Shown here: piece by piece, positions 1 through 10,599 of the stretch | Layout: every line of letters begins with the position of its first letter | How positions within the stretch are numbered: position 1 is the first letter of the stretch | Source: Acanthococcus lagerstroemiae | Lineage: Eukaryota > Arthropoda > Insecta > Hemiptera > Eriococcidae | DNA length: 64,000 nucleotides | Assembly (NCBI GenBank): GCA_031841125.1 | Contig: CM063114.1 | Span: 6,262,001 to 6,326,000, forward strand | Direction of reading: 5' to 3' | Made by a program: the position numbers and the translations under genes | Notes under the pieces: model-generated | Database searches by the model: none | Told to the model about the DNA's origin: nothing | The model's input: only the letters and a program-made list of their open reading frames with translations

Positions 1-549
1 CTGTCGCCGACAGTGCCTTAATAGCCGTTTGATTGTCTATACAGACGTAGATTTGCTCATTAACAAGACCCTTTTGCTGCCTTCTATTAATGGCTATCGT
101 GATCGCCATGACATCTGCTTAGAGAATAGCGACGCCCTCACTAACCCTTATCTCGCACACAGTTTTTCCATACACCGGAGTCCCCACTGCTTCAGCTCCG
201 CAATGGTCCCCGGTAATTTGTCAGTTACCACCACAGCCAAATCGTCAGCGTAGCCTTGGGTTTATATTTGTGACCGTTTAGTTCATCCAGCAAACTGCCC
301 TCCACTAAGCTCCACAGTAGGGGAGAGAGTGTGCTCCTCCCTGTAGCTCCTGATGGTCGTTGCATGGATTTGTTCTTTTTAGTAAGTTATCTGGATCTCC
401 CTGCCTTTTAGCATAGATACCCTATCCAGCTTATTACGTTTTCCTTTACTTCCCTTTTCCTCTAGGCTGATTCTATTGATTCATGAGCGGTCACGTCACA
501 CGCTCCCAACGTATCCATGAATGTTGTTAGGGCGTAATTTCCACCAGTC

Positions 550-615
<66 letters not shown>

Positions 616-790
616 CTGTAAAAAGCGAGTGCAGTGATGACTCTACTGACCTGCCTGCCCTGTATGCATGCTGGGTCTCGTGTAGTAGGAACCTTTTCAA
701 GGTAACCTCTTTTAGGTACCTGTCTATCAGCCTTTCAAAGGTTTTTAGCATAAATGATGAAAGATTTATTGGCCTGTAGGATTTGACCTG
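1..790 (-). pseudogene. Broken LINE reverse transcriptase / RNase H fragment
   Basis: Minus-strand translation gives, in LINE order, an RT finger segment (ERLIDRYLKEVTLKR, then HETQHAYRAGRSVESSLHSL, about 620-750), an RT piece reading LSPLLWSLVEGSLLDELNG (about 270-330), the catalytic box GYADDLAVVV (241-255 encode GYADD) and near the window edge an RNase H-like phrase IYVCIDNQTAIKALSA (1-55). These are hallmarks of insect non-LTR elements with an RNase H domain (I, LOA or Jockey-like; clade not decided). The reading frame shifts just before YADD, stops occur, a (CT)30 tract splits the RT, and the usual thumb/connection stretch between YADD and RNase H is shortened. The element continues beyond the left window edge. 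Clearly non-functional. Confidence 0.75.
551..610. repeat. (CT)30 microsatellite
   Basis: A perfect run of about 30 TC dinucleotides. On the minus strand it is read as an Arg-Glu run inside the LINE RT fragment, so it expanded within dead LINE sequence. Confidence 0.97.
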
Positions 791-836
791 ACAAGGGTCT
801 CTGCTGGTTTAGGAAAAAACACTGGAATGTGCGCTA

Positions 837-1085
837 TGGTTTGGTTGGCCGAGTGGATAGCGCGCTGGTCACAGAATCCGGAGGTCCCGGGTTTGAGCCC
901 ACGTAGCAACTCGCTACATTTCGACCTAGGCCAGTTTTCCGACAAGAAGAGAAGAGGGATAAGACAGCCCTAAGAACCTCCCCGGTGTATCTGAGGTAAT
1001 GCTCTAAAAAGCGGATTCCAGGGCTCGGGTTGAGAGCAAAAATTAGGAAAAGAGAGAGGGCTAATGATGCATTAAGGATCCTAAC
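837..1085 (+). mobile_element. tRNA-derived SINE
   Basis: The head carries a polymerase III A box TGGCCGAGTGG (846-856) and a B box GGTTTGAGCCC (890-900) about 33 bp apart, the spacing of a tRNA gene. No cloverleaf with a proper acceptor stem follows; instead a non-tRNA body with G/A-rich stretches runs to about 1085. This is the structure of a tRNA-derived SINE, here next to a LINE remnant. The 3' limit is approximate and no target duplication was identified. Confidence 0.65.
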
Positions 1086-1089
1086 GAAC

Positions 1090-2880
1090 GTCCCATTATA
1101 GTCTCTAGTCCAGTTTGGAGGCAGATTGAATAGATTTCATCTGGGTCCAGTGGTTAGTATGGCGAGAATGTGTTTACCGTCCAACATACCCTGTCCAGTG
1201 TAACCACCTCCTTCGCCGTTTCCCAATCTGTCCCGCTTTGCGTGCGGCTGATTCCCGGCTCTGGCTGTGTGTTTTCTATTGTAACGAGATTCGCACCAAA
1301 AAACCCACGAAAACATTACAATTGAATTCATGACTTTTTCATAACTTTCATGACCACTGACTTCAATTCATGCCTTTTTCATTTATGATTGGTAGACACC
1401 CTCGAATTTCGGTTTCATAGTCTAAGCTAGTTACAAAAAACGATTTCGCGAAAATTCGGAAAGATCTGGAATTAGGTATGGAGGCACAAATGCAAGTCTT
1501 CGAGAATCTCGACGAAGCTTCATCAACCATGGAGCTTAACATCTATCCCAAACTCGGGGTTCCCACGGAAATTTGCAAAACAGCGACGTTAGACTAAAAT
1601 TCTTCAAACAAAAAGCATTCTGTATTCAATTTTATACAAAAAAGGTTTCATCATTTTTTTGTAACTCCTCTCAAAATTTCCTAACAGGGCTTGAATTTGA
1701 AAACTAAGGCACCTACGCGGGGAAGAATATCATTTCTGGAACATCCATATTGTATTAGTTCACGGATGACCAGATTGAGTTCTTCGACCTTGTCACCTAA
1801 CGACTGGACCTTTATACAATAATGTTTCAGAAGATCTCGATCTACAGACCCTCCCGAGGTATCACAATTTTCAAATCAGGATCAATCTGATACCAGGAAC
1901 AAGAAACTCCGAAGTTACATTCATATCGTATTTTCCAAGGTTTTCTACTTCAGCCCAGTACCCCAGGGGTTTCTATTCTCAAAGTTGAGTCAAATTATTG
2001 GTTGCAAATTGAGATACTGATGGCTACAAAATTGATACCAAAACTGAACTAAATGATCCTGCAAATCGCTAAAATGATATCCATACTGAATTTACCAATG
2101 AATTTAACCGGGCAAGGTCAAACTAATATAAAAATCGAATTTGGCAAATCTACTAACCTACGGAACGATATCTATTTATATTTTGTGAACATTTTGAGCC
2201 TCGTCCCCTTTCAGCACCACAATTTGCAAATCAGAGGGAAAATCGTTCTCAGAAAAATGAATTCAGCAACTCTTTATGCCTACATAATGATACTTGAATT
2301 TCATGAAAATTCTGAGCCTTCGCATTTTTCTAGGTACCACAACTATAAATTTGCAGCCAAAAACCATTATGGAAAACAAATTTTGTGACCTTGGACCCCC
2401 TCCCCCTACCCAGCTTATATTTCGATTCGACGATTCGTGCCAAAGAAAGGTGTCAAAAGTTTAATAAAAATGATTCGCGTTACTGGAAAACGTAGAAAAA
2501 CTTCCAATGATAGGCACATGGGGAGGCAGAGGAAAGGGTTCTCTGGTAATTTGCATTTCTGCAAATTCATTAAAAATGATTGAAAAAAAAAGAGTTCATT
2601 TTAATCCTTTACTAAGGTATTTTTGGAAGCAGTTACAAGAAGGGTAAGGAATCTTTAATGAGCAGACTTTAATAAGAAACAGTTTTCGTTTGCAAAGTCT
2701 TTCCTTGTGGTTAATATTTTTTTACTTTTGGGAGGCGTTCAGCCTCACACCTAGATTCTTGAGAACATTTAGTATGCTGACTGTGAGTATTGCAAATTAA
2801 TTCCTCCATATAGCCTATGCCTGGACTACCAGTTTTTATTCAAACTTTTGAAAGATAGACCAAGGTACCCACGAAATCAT
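1090..2880. other. No gene seen; faint long-period repetition
   Basis: No reading frame here is convincing. Similar phrases recur loosely: GAGCCTCGTCCCC...CACCACAATTTGCAAATCA near 2200-2235, GAGCCTTCGCA...TACCACAACTATAAATTTGCA near 2318-2355, and ACCCTCCCGAGGTATCACAATTTT near 1848-1875. The spacing fits multiples of roughly 120 bp and may be an eroded tandem repeat. Confidence 0.3.
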
Positions 2881-4210
2881 TTTGACGTACAAAATCGACC
2901 TTAATTGGGCGTGGAAGTATAAAATCGACAATCAATGATTCAAAACTGACGTCAAAATATGTAAAAGCTGCGTCAAATTACGTCAAATTTACGTTGATTG
3001 ATATATACGTATAATCGATTGCAAAATATATAAAATGGACGTGAAATGATATAAAATCGATGTCAAATGATGTAAAATTGAGATTGAATGAAGTGAAATA
3101 GACGTCACAAGAATTAAAATTGACGTCAAATCATACACAATCAACGTCAAAATATGTAAAATTGACGTACAGCAATGTGCAATTGCGTAAAACGATATGA
3201 GATTATGTACACTGATGTGAAATTGCATACAACAATGTAAAATTGACGTTGCATGCAGTGAAATCAGTGTCACGTGAATTAAAATCGACGTCAAATCATA
3301 CACAATCCACATCAGAATATGTAAAATCGATGTCAAATGATGTAAAATTGACGTCAAATGATGTAAAGTTAAGATTAAATGAGGTAAAATCGACGTCATA
3401 AGAACTAAAATCAACGTCAAAATTTGTAAAATTGACGTCCAATGATGTAAAATTGACATTGCATGCAGTAAAATCAACGTCACGTGAATTAAAATCGACG
3501 ACAAATCATACACAATCAACGTCAAAATAGTAAAATCGACGTCCAATGATGTACAATTGACGTTAAATGCGGTAAAATCTACGTCACATGAATTAAAATT
3601 GACGTCAAATGATGTAAAATCAACGTTGAAAAAGGTAAAATCGAGGTTGAAAGATGTAAAATAACGTCAAACGAGATAAAACTGACGTTTAATGATGTCA
3701 AATTGATATCAGCTTGACGTCAGTAGCTTGACAGTCCGTCAATTTTTATAACAGTTCGACTCTTTTTTGACATAGAATTAACAGATGAATCGACTTCTTT
3801 TCTACTTATTGATGTGACATCATTTTTGCACACAGACAGACATCAAATGTTACCAGTGTAGTTTATGATTCTTCATTTGACATCAAATAAACATCGAATT
3901 TGTATAGAGAAATCGATATCGTTTTTAAATACAATGAATGTCAAAAGTAATCGGTATTACTTGTGATTTTTCCCTTTGACAGCAAAAAAACGTTTATTAT
4001 ACTTAGTAAAACTGATGTAGAAAAACTAACATAGCTTCATTCATCAGTTCATTGACATCGATAGTTGGGCAGTTCGTGTAATTTCACCGTTGAATTTGAC
4101 ATCAATTTAGATCATAAATTTTGACATAGATTTGAAACATCAATTTTGACATAGATTTGAAATATAAATTTTGACGTTGATCTGAAATGAAAATTCCGAC
4201 GACAATTTAA
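2880..4210. repeat. Degenerate ~20-bp tandem array with TGACGTCA-like cores
   Basis: From about 2880 to 3720 the sequence is a run of units of the type AAAATYGACGTCAAATGATGT, roughly 20 bp each. A higher-order phrase (GAATTAAAATYGACGTCAAA then TCATACACAATC) recurs near 3112, 3277 and 3487. Many units contain the perfect 8-bp palindrome TGACGTCA or the half site GACGTCA. From 3720 to 4210 the array fades into looser TTTGACATAGATTTGA-type units. It looks like an old satellite or minisatellite; no coding function. Confidence 0.85.
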
Positions 4211-7200
4211 AATACTAACAGGATACCCAGTTTTTTTTTTCTAAAATGAAAGTCCGTGACTTTTCCCAAACTTTCCCAGACACGTTTCAGAGCGGTCCAA
4301 AATGTGGCTAAATGAGGTTAAAGGGCATACGAAAAGATGTGCGTAATATTCAATTTTTTGCAGATTTATTACGAAAAATGAAAACATAAAAACAAAACTA
4401 AGATATAATAACAGAAAAACTTGATTAATTTGCTTCATTTCAGCTTCAATCAGTTTAACGGATGACACATGAAAGTACACTTTTGGAAGCTCTCTTATAT
4501 AGGCATAATGCTTTTTCCAGAAATATTCCCAAAAATCCCCGACTTTTCCAGAATTTTAAAATTTTCTAATGTTTCCGGACTTTTTTGGAACCAGGCATCC
4601 TGATTAAATTCAACGTCAGTTATGAAGTTTTGTGCATCGGGGCCAATATGCCCATTACTACTCACAGATGAGATTGTGCACAAACTATATAGGTAGGAAA
4701 GGAACATCGAGTATGCAGTTTGTAAAATGTACACTGAAAAACCTTATACCATGGTTTGGTATTCTTGATTTGATTCGACAAAAGCTTTGAGCCATTCTCC
4801 TCAGGGAGACAACCAATAATAGTAGCACGCAGTCGGTTCTTGTATTAGACTTTGAATCAATTACAGATTAGAACATTAAAAATGGCGACGAATTTGTTAA
4901 TAAAACGACTTCGATTTTAGGATTTGACGGAAAATTTAACAATCAAATCAACAGCGATTTGATGACAAGTTTCTCTACCAGACTGATGCCTCGATCGCCG
5001 TCAAAACACGTGCATGTCGAAGTCAGACTGACTATTAATGAGCTTTCAATAAGTTTCCAGTTGATAGAGTTTAAATGCGTAACATCGGTATTCATCTAAA
5101 GTCAAAAAAGGCTCAAATTGACGTCGGAACAACGGTGGTTTTCAGTCAAATCGGCGTCAAAATGGTTCAGAAGGTAAACAGGCCGTTTCACTTTCAAAAA
5201 CGTGACTAGTGATGGGCTGACAGCAGTTTACGATGAGTTCATTGAAAGTCTTACAGATGGTAATACCCAACTAAATCATCCACTTTTTTTTGTAAAACGT
5301 ATTTCATAACAGAAGTTTATTCTACGTATCTCAATGAACTTCAATATTATTCATTCCGAACGTCATTTAACAAGATTATTTGTTTGTATTTCTTCCCAAA
5401 GATTTCTATTTAAACTTTGTATACCCTCTACGGAACCCCGAAAATGATTAAAATGCAGGAAAACATCGCCGAACACAACGCAAACGAAATCCGAGAATCG
5501 CCAAGATGGTGGAATATCAAATTAGAAAATACAGAGCACCGTCCCGAAATTTTTAATTGAAAATGTATAATATTGATGGAAGGGCTTTTCGGTATTATTT
5601 GAATTTTGGTTTAACTATGTACATGTACAACAAAAGGAACGGCCCCGACTGTAAATGGAATTTCAGCGTTTCCAATTTTCCAGCTGATTGTCTGAGCGTT
5701 GGTGTTATGTACACAATGGGGTGTAGTTAAAACAAATGCGGAGGAAAGGAACGAATTCGTATATTTATTCCCGACGAAATATGTTCGACGTTTCCAGCAT
5801 TTAAATACGTGCTCCGGCTAGAAATAGTATTCTTATGAAATGTAAGTAATTCGCTGGGTGAATCAAAGCGAAATGGTTATGGTTCGACAACATTCGACCA
5901 GCACCGTTTTACACCAGAGATTAAATTTTTGTTGACGGTGGTACTCTCTGTGCATTCGGGAAATGAGCTTCATCTGCACGTGTACAACTGTTCAAGAAAA
6001 CGTGAGACAAGCCTTTCGATACAGAGCATGTCCGGCAAGACACTCACCCCCAATAGTGAAGATAGACCACAGATTATGCTTATTTCATTATCAGAGAACA
6101 TATATGTACTAGAAAGTGTATACTAAAGGCGTTCATGTGTATAAAACTCTCAGGAAGCCCGGAATGAAAATAATGAGCTTGCTTATGACACCATCCCTTA
6201 TGAGAAACATTGCCTTAGCAGTACTGAAAACAAGCGGCAAATGAGTATCTACGTTGAATGGCATCGGTTCCCTTTTTTACTGAACATACTCTGTCACCTG
6301 ATTTCGATAACACTCAAATTACTACCGTTTAACACAAGCGAAAACATGATCGAATGAAGATTTATCTGAGGAAAAAAAAATTCTTACTGTCGTTTTGATA
6401 ACGATATTTTCCGTCGGAAGAGTCTAGTTTCCAATTAACAGCTTCAAATCAAGACCCACATTTCTTGCAAAAATCTGAAAGGAAAAACTGAAAAATTTGG
6501 TACGGGCCCCATGTAGTTTCCGTCATAAAAATCATGTGAACCATGAGACATGCTTACATGCTTGTAGGGTCGGATACGCGAGAGGAAACCTGATTGTTTT
6601 CCTCCGGAAGATTTCAACATCTCTAATTTATATAAAAGTAGTGTTCGTTTATCTGTGTGGCTGTGTTTCTTTGTTTGTTCGAAATTGGGGGGTAAACCGT
6701 AAGCGCTGGGGGGTCCGTACTTTCTGGATGGGTTTGTATGAAATCTGGGAAGGTCTCAGGCTGAAAATTTTTTGTACACTTATTAGGAAGGGGGCTACAA
6801 AATTTTACACCTCTAGACCTCCTAATTCTTTGACTTGAGCTTTTTGGAAGCGTTTTACATTGAACTGTTTAACATTATGTTAAGGGGTTCGGTGGTTGCA
6901 ACAAAAATTATTAGGGGTTTTCAAATCTGAAATTTCCCAAACGAGCTCAAGTACCTTATTATTACATTTATATCTGAATTAACGCGACCACAGTATCATT
7001 GTTTCGTACTCATTCATGCACCATACGGCCCATGTTGAACCCCGTATCATCTCCAAAAGCCCTAAAACTCCAGTTTTTGGAAAATATATTTATAGTATTT
7101 CTTCTAATTATCCGATTAAGTTTTTGAAAACACCAAAATTTTCGTCTAAATAACACAAACATGAAGCGATAAACTGCAAATGAATCAGGATCCTCCGATT

Positions 7201-7665
7201 TAATGCAATATGAGTTGAAGCTCTCTCCTATATCGTAAATTTTAACAGGTTATAATAACGGTGAGTACGAGACTTCCTAGCAACCAGGCACTGTACCACT
7301 ACCCACCAACACACGCGCGCACACGGAGCAGAAAACAGTTGTTATTGTTTGTCTGTGTGTAAGAATGTATCGTGTGTTTCATGTATCAAAATATGAAAAT
7401 ATGAAACAACTATAGCTAAAATTATCGTTCATTGTCATAAGTACACGCATTATTACGAATGAAACTTCTAATTTGGTGCACAAGTTTACCTACCCATCCT
7501 AAAAAAACATGTATCTACCTTACCTCAAACAGGTATCTATCTATACCTGCGGTTAAAACAGTGATACCTGAGTAAAATAAAATACTTAGTCTCATGTTTG
7601 GAAACCAAATGTGAGGGAATCTTGAGCACTAAATAATTTGTTTGACTAGTAATAACTTACGTTAA
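4211..7665. other. Intergenic DNA, nothing recognised
   Basis: AT-rich sequence without RNA genes or recognisable protein motifs. Short open frames (for example 5929-6126 and 6497-6838) have no domain or codon pattern that sets them apart from chance. Confidence 0.5.
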
Positions 7666-7670
7666 AGCAC

Positions 7671-7826
7671 CTGGAAACACGTGAGTACTGATATCTGCCA
7701 TTTTTAGTCACTTACGGTCCGACAATTCACAATTCACTACGCGGAACGTTCCGCGTATATCGAATTTTGAATCGTCGGGCACCAAATGACTGAAAATGGC
7801 GGGTGTTAGTACTTGGGAGTTTCTAG
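7671..7826. mobile_element. Palindromic fold-back MITE
   Basis: Two arms of about 75 bp face each other with roughly three quarters identity (left from CTGGAAACACGTGAGTACT, right ending AGTACTTGGGAGTTTCTAG). They meet at a perfect 20-bp palindrome, 7738-7757, with core GCGGAACGTTCCGC. No coding capacity. The fold-back form is typical of a non-autonomous DNA transposon; its superfamily is undetermined. Confidence 0.7.
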
Positions 7827-7884
7827 GAGCTCTACTTACATATAACTACAAAGTTATTTGTAGATACTAGTGTTCCTCAATGTA

Positions 7885-7953
7885 ACTCACTTTATCCAAC
7901 TTACTTTAGCCAACTCATTATGGTCTAGATGAGGTGCGAAGTAGGACAGCTAG
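7885..7953 (+). mobile_element. Helitron-like 3' end (decayed)
   Basis: The segment TGGTCTAGATGAGGTGCGAA followed by GTAGGACAGCTAG|T resembles the cleaner terminus at 53462-53491: same lead-in GGTCTAGATGA, a (here decayed) hairpin, then AGCTAG followed by T. Helitrons end in CTRR after a short GC-rich hairpin and insert before T. The 5' end of this copy was not located. Confidence 0.45.
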
Positions 7954-8509
7954 TTTTAATATAAAGATTCAAGTGTAAAACCGAAAGTAGAGTTTACTTT
8001 GAGTTTTGTACTGAAACTGGAAGGTTGAAATAGTCGTCGTACCCCTTCTGGATCCAAGGCTGGTTGTACTGGAAAGTGGTCACGCTACGGTGTAGCGAAT
8101 TTACAACGAAACTGGTGGTAACAACTAAGATAGAAGATCTCAAAAAAGTTTCTCGTTATAAGCAATCGGAAGTCGGATATTACTTACAGATACAATGAGA
8201 TTAAAAACCCAACTTGAAAGAAGCAGATATACCATGGCGTCAGGAATTTTTTTACATGGAGGGTACAGAAATTTGAGGAATTTGTAATGCCTGACAAAGA
8301 CAAAGAAGAAGTTTTAACAAATCTCCTCGGGAATTTCATCTTCGAAATCTCTCAAGACACTTTTTCATCAATATATTTCTGAGTTTATTTCACTGGAGGG
8401 GGTGGGGGTGTACATAATACACTGTACTCTCCCGTCATTTTTTGGGGAAGCGAGGGCGGGATAACAATGCGCCCCGTCTCACCCGTTCAACGCTACTGGC
8501 CCAATATAT

Positions 8510-10170
8510 CGATGAATCTTAAATAATCGAATACTTATAAATAATTCTAATTTATCAATTTCATTGGTATAATATCGATCACTCATTGCAATCGATTAAT
8601 TTTCATTAATAAAATGTGGCTAAATTATTTTAATTAATTGATTTATGCTGATTAATCATGATTAATCAACTGTTATTGATTTCTGTTCGATAATTTAAAG
8701 AAATTAATCGCTAGTAATTATAGTTTGATCAAGATCAATACAAAATTATTTTTATCTGTCAACTGCTGTCAATTAATTTGAATTAATTGGGTGCTAATTA
8801 ATTTTAAATAACTGATTACTGTTGATTTAGATTCATTTATTGTTTCTAATTGCTTTCAAATCCACTGTATGAATCAATTGCCTGCAGTTAGTTTTAATTA
8901 ATAGTTAATTATGAACTAATTCTGATTAATTGTTGGCCTTTGTATCAATTGATTAACAGTTATTATGAATTAGGTTCGATTAATTTTAATTTAAGCACTG
9001 GTAAGCACATATTTCGATTTCAATTAACCAATTCAGATTAAAAGGTCAATCTTTTAATTGAATTTTGATTAATCATCAGTTGTTGTTAATGTTTATGAAT
9101 CAACGATTTTTAAATAATTTCTTTAATCATTTGGTTTCAAATAATATTAATTAATCAATTTTTTATGTTTTAATTTCTCATTTTTTCATAGATATGTATA
9201 CTTTACAATTTTTCATGACTAACTAGATTTAATTGAAGTTTCCTTTTCATTTTTAATTATGACTAATTATAATTATCATTATTTATTATGTAGTTTAATT
9301 TAATTACATTTTTGCATTAACAATTTTTTAATCTTATTGATTTATATTTTCGTTTTGTTAATGAATCGATTTTTAATTCATCATTTGTAATATTATTATT
9401 TTTATTTTAATTAATCAATTTTTAATCGTTATGCTATTATATTTGTTTCAATAATCTGTATGATTATATAAATTCATTTTAAACAGTTTTATGAATCTCT
9501 TGATCATTTTTAATAGGTAAGTTGATTTTTAAATTCATTATGATGAATTGAATCATTTTAATGAACCTATTTTTTGCTCATTTTAAGTAATCAATTTTTT
9601 ATGATCTTAATTATTCAGGTGTTTGATTTCTAAATTTAATACTTAATAAATAAATAAATACAGCCTTGAAACAAAGGTTTTGGTCCACCCACTGGGACAT
9701 AGGCCTCCTTGATCGATTATTTTTGATGCAAGGGTTATAGTCTAATTCCCCTTGGTGACAAGCCATTACTGGGGAATGGCAAATTTAATACTTAGAGTAT
9801 TATAAATGTAATTAATTTTTGATTAATTTTAATTTATTAGTTTTCCTAATTACCTAAATTAAATTTTTTAATTGATTTTAATTAAACAATTTTTTTAATT
9901 AATACTCTTGGATTAGATTATTCTAGTTAATCGGCTGCTTTGATTAATTCTGATTAATTAGTTGATGGCATTTTGTTTTGAAGTAATCAAATAGTTTGAT
10001 TAATGAGCTTTAAGAAGTTGTTAGGTATACCTATATTTTATTCAGTTAATTATTTGGATTATTCGATTATGTTGGTTAATTGCTTTATTAGCTGCCGGTG
10101 AATAATAAATAATTCAACTGAATTCAAATGATTGATTAATCTAATGACACTGATTAAAATATATCAATTC
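8510..10170. repeat. AATTAATT-rich low-complexity tract
   Basis: About 1.6 kb dominated by variants of GATTAATT, TTAATTAA and AATCAATT on both strands, with almost no G or C. There is no clean period; it reads as an eroded AT satellite or amplified simple sequence. It is interrupted at 9646-9780 by a small retroposed LINE tail. Confidence 0.8.
9646..9780 (-). mobile_element. LINE 3'-tail insertion with 14-bp target duplication
   Basis: The 14-mer AAATTTAATACTTA flanks the insert on both sides (9632-9645 and 9781-9794). On the minus strand the insert reads GGAGGCCTATGTCCCAGTGG, then a short segment, and ends in a (TTTA)n tail. This resembles the last codons and 3' end of RTE-type insect LINEs, in which a phrase like RRPMSQWVDQ precedes an ATTTATTTA tail. 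It is a severely 5'-truncated retroposition event. Confidence 0.75.
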
Positions 10171-10199
10171 CCTTTCGGTGTATGCTACCTTGGTGTGGT

Positions 10200-10592
10200 G
10201 AGGGAGCTTATACAGAAAAACTAAAGGCATATAGGAGAAAGTAAACTCCGACAAATAAGCCCTGATGAAACCAAGGGGAAACTACATCAGTATTCTTTCC
10301 TAGAGATACGTCTCAACTACCACAATTATGATGGCAACTCACAAAGTAAATAATAATTCGGGACGTAAAAAGACTCCAATTCGGATGTCCAGGCGGAGAC
10401 TAGCTACTGTTAGAGAAAATGGCTAACAGGAAGGCAGTGAATGAGCTATGAAGAGCAGATACTGAAGGATACAAAGTGTAAGTCTTTCTCAGAAATAAAA
10501 AGATTAGCACAGGAAAGAAAAAAGTAGAGAGATGCAACCTACTAGTTGAGAGACTCCAAGGATTCTAACAACAAAAACAACAACAATAGATC
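10200..10592 (+). mobile_element. LINE 3'-terminal remnant
   Basis: Plus-strand sequence resembles the end of an RTE/CR1-like LINE ORF2 with many stops: phrases such as RLATVREN, then an Arg/Lys-rich stretch, REMQPTS and an (AAC)n-rich end near 10568-10590. The phrase ATTAGCACAGGAAA...GAGAGA.GCA.CYTACTAGT is shared with 53550-53590. Frame is broken repeatedly and the 5' limit is uncertain. Confidence 0.45.
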
Positions 10593-10599
10593 AATCAAC

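Noticed and set aside
551..610. CRISPR array or similar regular repeat system
   Set aside because: The regular repeats here are simple sequence or minisatellites without direct-repeat/spacer structure, and the DNA is eukaryotic.
841..905. A functional tRNA gene at the A/B boxes
   Set aside because: No acceptor or anticodon stem can be formed; the boxes belong to a SINE head.
2989..3546. 185-codon frame rich in Leu, Ile, His and Thr on the minus strand
   Set aside because: It is a translation of the TGACGTCA-type tandem array; the repetitive peptide follows the DNA repeat and is not a protein.
6497..6838. 113-codon frame on the plus strand
   Set aside because: No motif, no valid context and no support beyond openness.
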